Of a stretch of DNA of 64,000 nt, positions 1-9,093 are shown piece after piece. Where the stretch lies: positions 4,485,738 to 4,549,737 of the forward strand of contig NZ_LR593886.1 in assembly GCF_901538265.1 (NCBI RefSeq). The letters run 5' to 3'. Source of the stretch: Gemmata massiliana. GTDB taxonomy: Bacteria; Planctomycetota; Planctomycetia; Gemmatales; Gemmataceae. The notes beneath the pieces are model-generated. The model ran no database searches, was not told where the DNA came from, and saw only the letters and a list, made by a program, of their open reading frames with translations. The position numbers and the translations under genes were made by a program. How positions within the stretch are numbered: position 1 is the stretch's first letter; every line of letters starts with the position of its first letter.

Positions 1-813
1 GTAGAACGGGTACCGGCGGAAGTTGGGCGCGCGACCCTTCCACCCGACTTTCCGTTCTCCGTTTGGCCCGCGCCTCGGCCCGTTCTGGCGATCCGTTCAC
101 CGAACGCCTGGGGGTTCGTTTACCCGCTTCAGGATCGCATGTTGGCGCCGCGCGTGGTGACCAACTGGTCCGATCTGCTCCGGGCGGTCGTACCGAGTGA
201 GAAAAACCTCGTAAAAGCCGGTGGGTTCGACGGGGATTGTCTGACTCCGGGGCACGCGGGCACGCAGTGGCGAGGTGGGAACGCGGCGGGGTGGAGCGCG
301 AGCCGTCAGATCGTTCTGGACCGGCCACAGGACCGGCCCGACAACCAGGCCCTCCTGCTCACCAATTTGGACCCGGCCCAGAGCGGGAATCTCCTGGGCA
401 CCTATCAGCCGCTAGCACAGGGGCCGCCCGTCGGAGCGGTGATGATACTGCGCTACCGAGCCCGGTCTCTCCACGGGCGCGGGAGCCTCGCCGTCTACCC
501 CGGGATGCCGGTCGCGATCCCGGACGACGAAACGGGTCCGGTCGCGACCCGGGTTCGCGGGCTCGGGCCGCGACTCTCTACGGACCCCAGCGCCCCCGGC
601 CCGGCCCCGTGGCTGTACCGGTGCCCCAACTGGGTTGTGCCGACGAACCAGTGGCGCACCTACTTGGTTGTCTGCGAACTCCCACCTTATCCCACTCGGC
701 GCCTTCACCGCAATCTGGTAATCGACCTCGCCGCTACGCCCCAGGCAGCGACCGATCAGGTTTGGGTCGACGACGTCGAGTTGTTCGTCTGGCGCCCGGA
801 GAGCAAGCCGTGA
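1..813 (+). CDS. C-terminal part of a hypothetical protein ending in a carbohydrate-binding-like beta-sandwich (5' end outside window)
   Basis: The frame is open from base 1, so the start lies to the left of the window; the first internal ATG is at 139. About 270 residues are visible. The last 190 read like a jelly-roll module: a segment beginning NLVKAGGFDGD with a WRGG turn, and a terminal DQVWVDDVELF strand typical of CBM4-type or other galactose-binding-like folds. No catalytic motif is visible, and the function of the missing N-terminal part is unknown. The stop codon overlaps the GTG start of the following histidine kinase (GTGA), so the two are probably co-translated. The fold assignment is inference from strand pattern only. 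Confidence 0.6.
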   Translation, partial: VERVPAEVGRATLPPDFPFSVWPAPRPVLAIRSPNAWGFVYPLQDRMLAPRVVTNWSDLLRAVVPSEKNLVKAGGFDGDCLTPGHAGTQWRGGNAAGWSASRQIVLDRPQDRPDNQALLLTNLDPAQSGNLLGTYQPLAQGPPVGAVMILRYRARSLHGRGSLAVYPGMPVAIPDDETGPVATRVRGLGPRLSTDPSAPGPAPWLYRCPNWVVPTNQWRTYLVVCELPPYPTRRLHRNLVIDLAATPQAATDQVWVDDVELFVWRPESKP

Positions 814-3800
814 AGCCCCACGATGTGGCAGAACTGGCCCAGACCCTGTTCGAGGAAATGGGGGACGCGGCGTTCATCGTGGACCCGGGCACGGCGGGCG
901 TCGTGGACGTGAACCCCGTGGCCCAGCGGATGACGGGCACGCGGCGGGCGGACCTCTTGGGGCTCTCGCTCGATCGGTTGTTCCGCTCCGACGACGGCAC
1001 AGCCGGGTTGAGCCACCTGCGCCGCGCCCTGCACACGACGCAGACGTTCCATTCCCGGGAGGGTTACCACTTGCGCCGTGGGACCGGCGAGTCGTGGACC
1101 CCAGTCAACCTGACTCTCACTCGCCTTCACACCGAGCGCGGCCCCCTCGGGCTGATTCTGGCTCGCGACGACACCGAGCGGATCGCGGCCGCGGAGCGGC
1201 TTCGCGTCGCCAACGCCGAACTCGAAGACCGGGTGAGGGAGAAAACGGCTGATCTCTCTCGCGCGAATGAGGCTCTGCGGGCGGAGATTGCAGAACGCGC
1301 TCGGGCGCAAGACGCGCTCCGCGAGCGCGAGGAACTCTACCGACTGCTGACGGACAACTCCAACGACCTGGTGTACCTGTTAGATCTCGAGGGCAGAACC
1401 GTTTACGCGAGCCCGTCGGTGTTCCGGCTCCTCGGTCGGGTACCGGCCCACAAGTTCGAGGTCGTTCACCCCGACGACACCGAAGCGGGCGAACGGTACT
1501 GGAAACAGGTGCTGGCCGGTACCACGGGGTTGTTCACTGTCCGCGTGCGCGCCGGGGACGGGGCGTGGCGCTGGCTGGAGGCGTGGAGCGCGCTCGTGCA
1601 GTATCGGGGTGCTGCGCACGTCCTGTCTGTTTGCCGCGACGTGACCGACCGCATGCGGGCGGAAGAAACCCTGCGTGCGAGTGAGGCGCGCCTGGCCCGT
1701 GCCCAGCGCATCGCGCACCTCGGGAACTGGGAGCAGGAGTTCGCCCCGGACCGGCTCCGCTGGTCCGAGGAGGTGTTCCGCATCTTCGGCACCGACCCGG
1801 ACGCGTTCTCGGGAACGTCCGAGGATTTTTTCCGCCGCGTGCCCCCTGACGATGTGGGAGCGATCCGGGAAGCCGTTGCCGAAACCGTCCGGACCGGCCG
1901 ACCGTACAGCATCGACCATCACATCGTGCGCCCGGACGGGACCGTGCGCTGCGTCCAGGAGTTCGCCGAACCGGTGTACGAGGACGGGCGCGCGGTCGCG
2001 CTGGTCGGTACGGTGCAGGACGTCACCGAGCGCGAACGGGTTGCAGAGGCGCTCCGCGAGAGTGAGGAACGCTTGCGGCTCGCGGTTCGAGCCTCAAACA
2101 TCGGGCTGTGGGACTGGAACCTCCGGACAAACGAGGTCGTGTTCTCGCGCGAGTGGAAGGGGCAGCTCGGGTACGAGGAGGACGAGATCGGCAACAGTTA
2201 CCTCGAATGGGAAACCCGGCTCCACCCCGACGACATGCCCAAGGTGTTGGTGGCGCTACGCGGGTACCTTACCGGAGAGCGCGCGGAGCACGCGATCGAG
2301 TTCCGGATGCTCCACAAGGACGGAACGTACCGGTGGATTTACGCCCGGGGCGAGTTCGTCCGCGACGCGAACCCCGCCCCGGTACGAATGATCGGGTGCC
2401 ACGTCGACCTGACCGAGCGCAAGCGCGCTGAGGAGGCCCTGCGCCAGTCGCAGCAGCAGTACGAAGAGTTGGTTACGAACATCGACGGGATCGTGTGGGA
2501 GGCGGACGCCCGGACGTTCCGGTTCACGTTCGTGAGCCAGCAGGCCGAGCGGTTACTCGGGTACCCGTCCGCGCAGTGGCTCGATGAGCCCGATTTTTGG
2601 GTGAAACACATCCACCCGGACGACCGGGAGTGGGCGGCGGACTACTGCTTGCGCGCGACCCGCGACCGTCGGAACCACGACTTCGAGTACCGGATGGTCA
2701 CCGCCGCCGGCGCCACCGTGTGGTTGCGCGACATTGTTAGCGTAGTCGTCGAGGGCGGGGAGCCCATCAAGCTCCGCGGCATCATGGTGGACGTCACCGC
2801 CCGGCGCCTCGTCGAGGAGCGGTTGCACGAGAATCATACCCTGCTGAGCGCCGTCGTGGAGGGCATCTCGGACGCCGTCTTCATGAAGGACGCCCGGGGC
2901 CGGTACCTCATGATTAATCCTGCCGGGGCTCGGTTCTTCGGGAAGGAGGTCGCGGAGGTACTCGGCCAGGACGACGGCGCGTTACTCCCCCCGGAAGCCG
3001 CGCGAGCTTTCACGGACAGCGACCGGCGCGTGATAGAAACCGGCGCGCCCCAAACCACCGAAGACGTCGGCACCGTGGCGGGGGTGACCCGCACGTACCT
3101 GACGACGAAGGCCCCGTACCGCGACCCCGCCGGGCGCGTCACGGGGCTGATCGGCATCGCCCGTGATATTACCGAGCGCAAGAGACTGGAAGAGCGCTTC
3201 AGCCAGGCGCAGAAAATGGAGGCCGTGGGGCGGCTCGCGGGCGGGGTCGCGCACGACTTCAACAACCTGCTCACCATTATTAACGGGTACGGTGAGTTGC
3301 TCATGACCCAGTTGCCCGCCCCGAACCCGCACCGGGACGCGGTCGTTGCCATCCGAGAGGCCGGTGAGCGCGCGGCCGGGCTGACGGGGCAACTCCTGGC
3401 GTTCAGCCGCAAGGCGATCGTCGCGCCGAAGGTGCTCGACTTCAACGAGCTAGTGGACTCGATCGGGAAGATGCTCCGCCGGCTCATCGGCGAGGACATC
3501 ACCCTGGCCACGTTCCTGGCCCCCGGTCTGTGGGCGGTGAAAGCGGACCCCGGCCAGATCGAACAGGTGATTTTGAACCTCGCGGTCAACGCCCGCGACG
3601 CGATGCCCAAGGGCGGGCGCCTCACGATCGAGACCGCGAACCTGACGCTGGACGACGGCACCCGGTACCCCGAACTCGCCCCCGGCCGCTACGTCCGGCT
3701 GAGCGTGAGCGACACGGGCGTGGGCATGACGGACGAGGTGCAGTCCCAGATCTTCGAGCCGTTCTTTACGACCAAAGAGTTCGGTAAGGGAACCGGACTG

Positions 3801-4331
3801 GGCCTCGCCACCGTCTACGGGGTCGTCAAGACGTACAGCGGGCACGTGAGCGTGTACAGCGAGGTCGGGGTCGGTACGACGTTCAGTGTCCTGTTGCCCG
3901 CGGTCGGGGCCGCTCGCGCGGAGCGCTCGTCCGGGGGGATCTCCGTTGCCCCGCGCGGAACCGAGACGGTCCTGTTGGTCGAGGACGACAACGGGGTCCG
4001 CGGGCTCGCGCGCACCGCGCTGCGGGCGCAGGGGTACACGGTGCTGGAGGCGACCGGCGGGGGCGAAGCAGAACGGATGGCTTCGGACCATTCCGGCCCC
4101 ATTCACCTGATTCTGACGGACGTGGTGATGCCGGAGCGCAGCGGGCGGGAGGTCGCAGACGCACTCCGGACCCGGCGCCCGGGGGTGAAGGTTCTGTACA
4201 TGAGCGGATACACCGACGATGCCGTCGTGCGGCACGGTGTCCTTGAAGCCACGGACGCCTTCCTCCAGAAGCCGTTTACCCCACTCGGACTCGCCCGCAA
4301 GGTGCGCGAAGTGTTGGACGGCACACATTAA
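810..4331 (+). CDS. Soluble hybrid sensor histidine kinase with six PAS domains and a C-terminal receiver
   Basis: About 1173 residues from the GTG at 810, which has a GGAGAG ribosome site 6 bases upstream and overlaps the previous stop. The frame stays open upstream to 237, but that part is antisense-like noise over the upstream gene. Order: PAS (about 10-115), a coiled segment (about 125-180), then five more PAS domains to about residue 800, each closing with a D-(V/I/L)-T-(E/D/A)-R type motif. The dimerisation helix carries the phospho-acceptor His815 in GGVAHDFNN. The ATPase domain follows with N-box [17 protein letters not shown], and [19 protein letters not shown] receiver domain has VEDD, the acceptor Asp1104 in LTDVVMP, and a K-P-F near the end. 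No membrane segment or signal peptide is seen, so it senses inside the cell. No partner regulator lies nearby. Confidence 0.93.
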   Translation: MKPHDVAELAQTLFEEMGDAAFIVDPGTAGVVDVNPVAQRMTGTRRADLLGLSLDRLFRSDDGTAGLSHLRRALHTTQTFHSREGYHLRRGTGESWTPVNLTLTRLHTERGPLGLILARDDTERIAAAERLRVANAELEDRVREKTADLSRANEALRAEIAERARAQDALREREELYRLLTDNSNDLVYLLDLEGRTVYASPSVFRLLGRVPAHKFEVVHPDDTEAGERYWKQVLAGTTGLFTVRVRAGDGAWRWLEAWSALVQYRGAAHVLSVCRDVTDRMRAEETLRASEARLARAQRIAHLGNWEQEFAPDRLRWSEEVFRIFGTDPDAFSGTSEDFFRRVPPDDVGAIREAVAETVRTGRPYSIDHHIVRPDGTVRCVQEFAEPVYEDGRAVALVGTVQDVTERERVAEALRESEERLRLAVRASNIGLWDWNLRTNEVVFSREWKGQLGYEEDEIGNSYLEWETRLHPDDMPKVLVALRGYLTGERAEHAIEFRMLHKDGTYRWIYARGEFVRDANPAPVRMIGCHVDLTERKRAEEALRQSQQQYEELVTNIDGIVWEADARTFRFTFVSQQAERLLGYPSAQWLDEPDFWVKHIHPDDREWAADYCLRATRDRRNHDFEYRMVTAAGATVWLRDIVSVVVEGGEPIKLRGIMVDVTARRLVEERLHENHTLLSAVVEGISDAVFMKDARGRYLMINPAGARFFGKEVAEVLGQDDGALLPPEAARAFTDSDRRVIETGAPQTTEDVGTVAGVTRTYLTTKAPYRDPAGRVTGLIGIARDITERKRLEERFSQAQKMEAVGRLAGGVAHDFNNLLTIINGYGELLMTQLPAPNPHRDAVVAIREAGERAAGLTGQLLAFSRKAIVAPKVLDFNELVDSIGKMLRRLIGEDITLATFLAPGLWAVKADPGQIEQVILNLAVNARDAMPKGGRLTIETANLTLDDGTRYPELAPGRYVRLSVSDTGVGMTDEVQSQIFEPFFTTKEFGKGTGLGLATVYGVVKTYSGHVSVYSEVGVGTTFSVLLPAVGAARAERSSGGISVAPRGTETVLLVEDDNGVRGLARTALRAQGYTVLEATGGGEAERMASDHSGPIHLILTDVVMPERSGREVADALRTRRPGVKVLYMSGYTDDAVVRHGVLEATDAFLQKPFTPLGLARKVREVLDGTH

Positions 4332-4805
4332 AGTGCATCATCTGTCGTTGCGACGGCGTAGCCGCTCTCCTGCTAAGTATCGCGTCCACGACCGGCACCC
4401 ACGCGCGTGCGGGTGCCGATATCTCGACAGTGGCTAGCCCTTGTACACTTGACGTCGGTCACGATCCTGTTGCAATGATCCAACCTATCCACACGGCCTA
4501 ACCGGCCGGCAAAAAAAAGTCGGACGGTGCCACCTTCCGGCGAGTCGGCGGTAGCACGAAGCGGCGCGTATCAGGGCATTTTCGGGATGACCCAGCGGGT
4601 ACCGTGGAATGTGCCTGCCATCTCGCTCGACCCAAAGAGGCGTGCTTGCGGCGCCCCCTCGCTACCAGCAAATCATCCGAAGTCGAGAGCGCCATTCATC
4701 TCTCGAATCGTTTCTGATTGGCCGAAACGGTCGGAACGTTGTCATTTCGGAACACTCCCCGCCGGCCTATAGTTGTGCTGTAGACACGTTCGGGAGTGCT
4801 GTCGC
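4332..4805. other. Intergenic region between the histidine kinase and the GlxA-type regulator
   Basis: 474 bases without a convincing gene. It contains a hairpin at 4393-4418 and the presumed promoter of the regulator. A weak inverted pair, CACTCCC at 4753-4759 and GGGAGTG at 4792-4798, flanks the leader directly before the regulator start. It might be an operator, but the right arm is also the ribosome-binding site. Confidence 0.5.
4393..4418 (+). terminator. Hairpin downstream of the histidine kinase
   Basis: Perfect 8-bp arms CGGCACCC / GGGTGCCG around a 10-base loop that can pair further. No T-tract follows, so it could be a weak or factor-assisted terminator. Confidence 0.35.
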
Positions 4806-5852
4806 ATGGGCAATCGTGATCGGCTCGCACACCATTTCCGGCCGCCCAGGAAACTCGTCATCCTGGCCTTTCCACAAGCCAAGTTACTCGACGTGACGGG
4901 ACCGTGCGAAGTGTTCGCCGATGCGAACCGGGCAGTGGGGCGCAGTGCGTACACCATCGAACTCGTTTCCAATGCGGCCGGGCCAATCGAAACGTCTTCC
5001 GGCGTGCAATTGATGGCCCACCGCGGTTTCACCGGGATGCGCGGCCCGATCGACACGCTCCTGGTGTCCGGCGGTCCCGGCATCGATCGAGCTATGCGGG
5101 AAGCCGCCTTGCTCCGCTGGCTCGCGCGCTGCGCCACACGAACCCGGCGCGTCGGGTCGATCTGCACGGGCGCGTTTTTGTTGGCCGCCGCCGGACTCCT
5201 CGACGGCCGCCGCGCAACGACCCACTGGGCGTTCTGTGACCGACTGGTCCAGAAGTTCCCGCGGGTCCGGGTGGAACCCGACCCGATCTTCGTGCGCGAC
5301 GGAAACGTGTACACCTCGGCCGGGGTGACGGCCGGGATGGACTTGGCCTTGGCGTTCGTTGAAGAAGACCTCGGGCGCGACGTCGCACTGAGCGTCGCCC
5401 GGAACCTCGTTCTGTTCGTCCGGCGGCAGGGCGGTCAGTCGCAGTTCAGCACGTCACTGGAGCTCCAAGCGGCGGACCGGGAGCCCCTGCGCGACCTGCA
5501 AGCGTGGGCGGTCGAGCACCTGGCCGACGACCTGTCCGTGGAGGCACTGGCGGAGCGCGCCCACATGAGCACGCGGAACTTCAGCCGGGTCTTCCGGCGC
5601 GAAACGGGGTACACCCCGGCGCGCTTCGTCGAGCGGCTCCGGGTCGAGGGCGCGCGGCGCCGGTTGGAGGAGTCGACTGCGGGACTGGAGCAGATCGCCC
5701 GGGAGTGTGGGTTCGGGTGCGCGGATTCCATGCGCCGCTCGTTCCTGCGCCTGCTGCGAGTCGCACCAAGCGATTACCGAGCGCGATTTCGCGGTGCCGG
5801 GGAACACGCGACCATAACGAGCTCGCGTCCCAAAATCGAAACCAAGGATTGA
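4806..5852 (+). CDS. GlxA-family transcriptional regulator: DJ-1/PfpI domain plus AraC-type HTH
   Basis: 348 residues. ATG 4806 is chosen because GGGAG lies 9 bases upstream; an in-frame TTG at 4773 is less likely. Residues 15-205 form a DJ-1/PfpI (class I glutamine amidotransferase-like) domain with LLDVTGPCEVFADA and a nucleophile-elbow motif SICTGAFLLAAAGLL (Cys120) followed by ATTHW. Residues about 235-335 form an AraC double HTH (LSVEALAERAHMSTRNFSRV; second helix pair around LEQIARECGFG). Proteins of this type are DNA-binding regulators whose N-terminal domain is thought to sense a small ligand. The gene ends 3 bases before the next ATG; that gene encodes a protein of the same N-terminal fold, which suggests an operon and a shared ligand or substrate. 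Confidence 0.93.
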   Translation: MGNRDRLAHHFRPPRKLVILAFPQAKLLDVTGPCEVFADANRAVGRSAYTIELVSNAAGPIETSSGVQLMAHRGFTGMRGPIDTLLVSGGPGIDRAMREAALLRWLARCATRTRRVGSICTGAFLLAAAGLLDGRRATTHWAFCDRLVQKFPRVRVEPDPIFVRDGNVYTSAGVTAGMDLALAFVEEDLGRDVALSVARNLVLFVRRQGGQSQFSTSLELQAADREPLRDLQAWAVEHLADDLSVEALAERAHMSTRNFSRVFRRETGYTPARFVERLRVEGARRRLEESTAGLEQIARECGFGCADSMRRSFLRLLRVAPSDYRARFRGAGEHATITSSRPKIETKD

Positions 5853-5855
5853 ACG

Positions 5856-6668
5856 ATGCAAACGCGCAGACACTTCATCCGCGCCGCCCTAACGGGTGCG
5901 GTCGCTGTGGGCGGGTGCGGCCCGGGCCACGAACCGGTCGCCGGTACCCCGAACGAGGAACGAAACATGGCAGACCATCTGAACGTCGGGATGCTCGTAT
6001 TTCCCCGGATGGACCAAGTGGACCTGACCGGCCCGTTCGCGGTCCTGTCCCGTTTGCCCAACGCGTCCGTGCAACTTCTCTGGAAGGACACGAAACCGGT
6101 GCGGGACTACCGGGGGTTGGGGCTCGTGCCGGACGCGCGCCTGACCGAAGCGGGACCGGTCGACCTGCTGGTCGTACCCGGTGGCCCGGGTCAAGAGGAT
6201 CTGATGGAAGACGAGGTCGTCCTCTCGTTCATCACCAAACAAGCCGCGCGAGCGAAGTGCGTGTTCTCGGTCTGCACGGGAGCACTTGTTTGCGGCGCGG
6301 CCGGGTTACTCAAGGGGCGATCCGCGACGACGCACTGGCGCTCGGTCCACCTGTTGAAATACTTCGGGGCCGTGGCGAAGGATCAGCGTGTAGTCGTTGA
6401 CGGAACATTCGTGAGTGCGGCCGGGCTCACGGCCGGAATCGATGGGGCGCTACGGGTAGCTGAGTTGCTGCGCGGCGCGGAGGCCGCAAAAGCGATCCAG
6501 CTCGATCTCCAGTACGCACCAGAGCCCCCGTTCGATTGTGGGCACCCCGATAAGGCTCCCGCCGAAATCGTCGCGAAACTGAAGGCGACGACAGAGAAGC
6601 TAACGGCGCAACGGCTCGCGACGGCAAAGCGGGCCGCGGCCCGGCTCAAAGTTCCGGTCGAAGACTGA
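5856..6668 (+). CDS. DJ-1/PfpI family protein (isonitrile hydratase-like) with a possible Tat/lipoprotein leader
   Basis: 270 residues from ATG 5856 (AAGGA 7 bases upstream). The N-terminus has MQTRRHFIRAALTGAVAVGG followed by Cys21: twin arginines, a hydrophobic stretch and a lipobox-like GGC. The core (about 42-220) is a DJ-1/PfpI domain with DLTGPFAVLSRL, VVPGGPGQEDL, and nucleophile Cys140 in FSVCTGALVCGAAGLL followed by ATTHW. This is the pattern of cyclohexyl-isocyanide hydratases and relatives. The tail (about 235-270) is Ala/Lys-rich and helical. A second start is possible: ATG 5967 (residue 38, MADHLNVGML) has GAGGA 7 bases upstream and would give a 233-residue cytosolic enzyme. It is co-transcribed with the upstream GlxA-type regulator. 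The enzyme activity is inference; the family is clear. Confidence 0.88.
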   Translation: MQTRRHFIRAALTGAVAVGGCGPGHEPVAGTPNEERNMADHLNVGMLVFPRMDQVDLTGPFAVLSRLPNASVQLLWKDTKPVRDYRGLGLVPDARLTEAGPVDLLVVPGGPGQEDLMEDEVVLSFITKQAARAKCVFSVCTGALVCGAAGLLKGRSATTHWRSVHLLKYFGAVAKDQRVVVDGTFVSAAGLTAGIDGALRVAELLRGAEAAKAIQLDLQYAPEPPFDCGHPDKAPAEIVAKLKATTEKLTAQRLATAKRAAARLKVPVED

Positions 6669-7241
6669 TCTCTCCTGCGACCCGGTCGCGTCGAGGCGCA
6701 GTGCTGTGAACTCGCGCGCATGGGTATCAACTGAGCACAGCAATGCCAAACAATTGATTGAATTCACATCAAAAATTTCAACCCCAAGCGAAACGCAAGT
6801 TTCACTTACTATGTGTCGGAATATTACACAGTATTCCGCTCTGAGATGAAGTGAACCAAATCCGAATCGCTTCCAACCCGTCACAAAACAGTTCATCGAA
6901 ACCCATTTTAGTGCCGATGGTTACACACAACTGCTCTAAATGCGGCTGAGCGAGTTTTCGCAACAAGCGAATGGCACGCGAATCGCAGTGCGATACACAT
7001 CACGTGGGTAAAGTTCGAGATTGTTTACACAAACCGCGAAAACTCGAACCCGTGTTACCAGTAATACGGCAGTTCGCACCGCCCCAGCCTCACACCACCG
7101 GGCGCGTGCCATTCGGATCGGATGTCCCATTGCTCGGTGAATACCCCCGCGCAAGTACCCTCCCACACGCTGTTCTGACAGCGGGCGGGTCAAGGATGAC
7201 ACGTTTTACGGGCGGTCGAGACCGTCCACTCGGGAGCCACG
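6669..7241. other. AT-richer intergenic region
   Basis: 573 bases with no supported gene. The stretch around 6740-6900 is clearly more AT-rich than its surroundings, as expected for promoters or unselected spacer in a high-GC genome. No tRNA, repeat or strong hairpin was seen. The short frames here have no recognisable protein features. Confidence 0.5.
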
Positions 7242-8273
7242 ATGAGCGACGAACCCGCCCTCCGCTCCGCAATCGCGTCCGCTCCGCTGGAGCGCACACC
7301 TCGGCTTGTATACGCCGACTGGCTCGACGAACACGACCGACCGCTCGACGGCGCGCTGCAACGAATCCTAGCGGAACCGGAGCGCGACGATTATCGATCG
7401 GCCTACGCTGATGTCTGCGCACAACTCGGTGACGGCTTACGAGCGGAATTCATTCGCGTGCAGCTCGCACTTGCGAGTCTGATGCCCCCGCCCCAGTTCT
7501 GGCCCACTCGAATTGAATTCGATCCCCCGGACCACTTCAGCGACAACCAAACCGGAGTAACGAAAGCGGGACCGCGCCGGGCTCGCGTATTGGTCGGGCA
7601 CGAAACGTTATCGGCTGCCCTCCGGGTAGTAGAAATCGGGGACGTAATCGACCTGGTGGGGCCGGTCGCGACGGCGGCTTGTGAACGAAGTGACGAATTT
7701 TTGGGCGCCCGGGTTATTGGGGCCGTGGTGGACAGCGAACACGCGGGCGCGATCAAGTTCGATGTAATTTGGGGCACGGACCATTATGCCGATCGCGAGA
7801 AACTGAACGACTTGCGAACCCGGGAACGTGCCCTTACACTTCAACCCGGGTTGGGACAGTTGCTGCCGGGGCCGTGGGCACTCGCGTTCTCAAATGTGGA
7901 ACACGTTCGCGCAGTTTCGGTACCCGTTTTGGCGGCCGGTGCCCGGCGCGGCTTCGTTGCGGTGGTATCCAGTCCCGCGTCCGAATGGCTAACGCACGGG
8001 GATACCGTCTGTGCCCGGTACCCGGTGGAAACTGTGCGCCTCACGATCCCTCCCAACATTGAGGTCGACGACCGTGGAACCCTGTCGAAAGCACGGCTCC
8101 TCGGACGCCCCGATTGGCACCCGTTTGAGAAGGCTCGTGTTGTAACAACACAGCAACTCGCGCTCGAACTGCTCGCGTCCGAATGGCCCGGAATCACGTT
8201 CGAGTTTGTCAGCTATTTAGTCTCGGGCGGGCATGTTCCGGGGCGCGATCACATTTCGCACCGCGGCGGCTAA
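7242..8273 (+). CDS. TIGR02996 domain-containing protein (Gemmata repeat-companion family)
   Basis: 343 residues; ATG 7242 has GGGAG 6 bases upstream. Residues 5-35 (LRSAIASAPLERTPRLVYADWLDEH) match the first half of the TIGR02996 domain, which is expanded in Gemmata-type genomes. A second copy follows at about 40-80 (LQRILAEPERDDYRSAYADV ending in RAEFIRVQ) and keeps the usual AEFIRVQ end that the first copy lacks. The remaining 260 residues, with several beta-rich segments, are unlike anything I recognise. No signal peptide or membrane segment is seen. TIGR02996 has no known activity; it usually sits at the N-terminus of repeat proteins. It ends just before a strong hairpin shared with the convergent XRE gene. 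Confidence 0.8.
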   Translation: MSDEPALRSAIASAPLERTPRLVYADWLDEHDRPLDGALQRILAEPERDDYRSAYADVCAQLGDGLRAEFIRVQLALASLMPPPQFWPTRIEFDPPDHFSDNQTGVTKAGPRRARVLVGHETLSAALRVVEIGDVIDLVGPVATAACERSDEFLGARVIGAVVDSEHAGAIKFDVIWGTDHYADREKLNDLRTRERALTLQPGLGQLLPGPWALAFSNVEHVRAVSVPVLAAGARRGFVAVVSSPASEWLTHGDTVCARYPVETVRLTIPPNIEVDDRGTLSKARLLGRPDWHPFEKARVVTTQQLALELLASEWPGITFEFVSYLVSGGHVPGRDHISHRGG

Positions 8274-8295
8274 ATCGTCACTTTAAAATGAACAG

Positions 8296-8339
8296 GCCCT
8301 CGTTCGACCGGGTCATGTAAGACCGGGGTGAACGAGGGC
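8296..8339. terminator. Shared terminator hairpin between convergent genes
   Basis: Perfect 10-bp arms GCCCTCGTTC / GAACGAGGGC with an inner GGTC/GACC stem. On the minus strand the hairpin is followed by a T-rich tract (CTGTTCATTTT), so it best fits rho-independent termination of the XRE gene, and may also stop the TIGR02996 transcript. Confidence 0.75.
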
Positions 8340-8363
8340 GAGATATGATCCCGGTCCCGAGAA

Positions 8364-8939
8364 TCACGCCCGGCGGCCGGGGGGCTTCACTTTCTCGTGG
8401 ATGAGTTTCACGCACTGCTCAAGGAAGTCGAAATACTCTGTGCCTGCGATCTCCTTGACCCGACAAACGAGGTGGCGCCGGCGCTCGATTAGGTCGACGC
8501 AAGTTTCCACACCGAGTTTCACCAGTGGCCCGGCCGGGGCCTGCATGTCGAGAAGCTCCTGCACCTCGTCCGGGCGCAATTCGACCGCGCGGTCGCGGTT
8601 GCGCTCCAACCACGCGACGAGTTCGGGCAACTGGGCACGTTCGTATAGGAGATCGAACGTCTCCTCGTCGGCGGCCGGTTTGCCGTGCATGCGCGGCAAC
8701 AGTCGCTCAAGTGGGAGAGTGCGTAGTTCGCTAACCGTCAGGCCAAGTGCGTCTGCACACTGGCTGACCGTGAGGTTCCGGAGCTGGCGCTTCGGCCCGC
8801 CCTGGAGGATCTGACGGACCGTGTGCCGGTTCAGGCGCGCGATCCGGGCGAATACTTCTTGGTTCCAGCCGCGCTCTTCGACGAGTCGCGCGATTTTGTT
8901 TGCGAGTTCGGCCCCGAGCCCCGGAGATGCCCCGTTCAT
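8364..8939 (-). CDS. XRE-family helix-turn-helix regulator
   Basis: 191 residues using ATG at 8939 (MNGASPGLG). The frame extends upstream to 9080, but that would run into the terminator of the neighbouring gene and adds a low-complexity basic tail. Residues about 10-75 form a Cro/CI-type HTH: LANKIARLVEERGWNQEVFA, then LNRHTVRQILQGG, then LTVSQCADALGLTVSELR. The C-terminal 110 residues are helical, rich in charged residues, with no domain I can name; they may mediate oligomerisation or ligand sensing. It is a stand-alone gene bounded by hairpins on both sides. The target is unknown. Confidence 0.8.
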   Translation of the reverse strand: MNGASPGLGAELANKIARLVEERGWNQEVFARIARLNRHTVRQILQGGPKRQLRNLTVSQCADALGLTVSELRTLPLERLLPRMHGKPAADEETFDLLYERAQLPELVAWLERNRDRAVELRPDEVQELLDMQAPAGPLVKLGVETCVDLIERRRHLVCRVKEIAGTEYFDFLEQCVKLIHEKVKPPGRRA

Positions 8940-9036
8940 CCGTGCTAACCCCGTTGGCGTTTTCCGTCTCTTGGCAATACTAATGCCGGACCGCGTTGGT
9001 GGAAGAGAAGAGTTGGTAATCGGGCGGAAAAAAGTA

Positions 9037-9069
9037 CCCGCCGGCCGTTTCAAGTGAACGACCGGCGGG
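9037..9069 (-). terminator. Rho-independent terminator of the Cys-rich secreted protein gene
   Basis: Arms CCCGCCGG (9037-9044) and CCGGCGGG (9062-9069) with an additional CGTT/AACG inner stem. Read on the minus strand it is followed by TACTTTTTT, a classic T-tract. Confidence 0.85.
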
Positions 9070-9093
9070 CGCGAGATCAAAAACTGATCAGGC

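Noticed and set aside
237..809. In-frame open extension upstream of the histidine kinase
   Set aside because: It overlaps the upstream gene in another frame, is Arg/Pro-rich without domain similarity, and the GTG at 810 has a good ribosome site and begins the PAS region.
6669..7241. AT-rich stretch considered as a mobile element or transferred DNA
   Set aside because: No transposase, terminal repeats, integrase or tRNA; it fits ordinary intergenic spacer in a high-GC genome.
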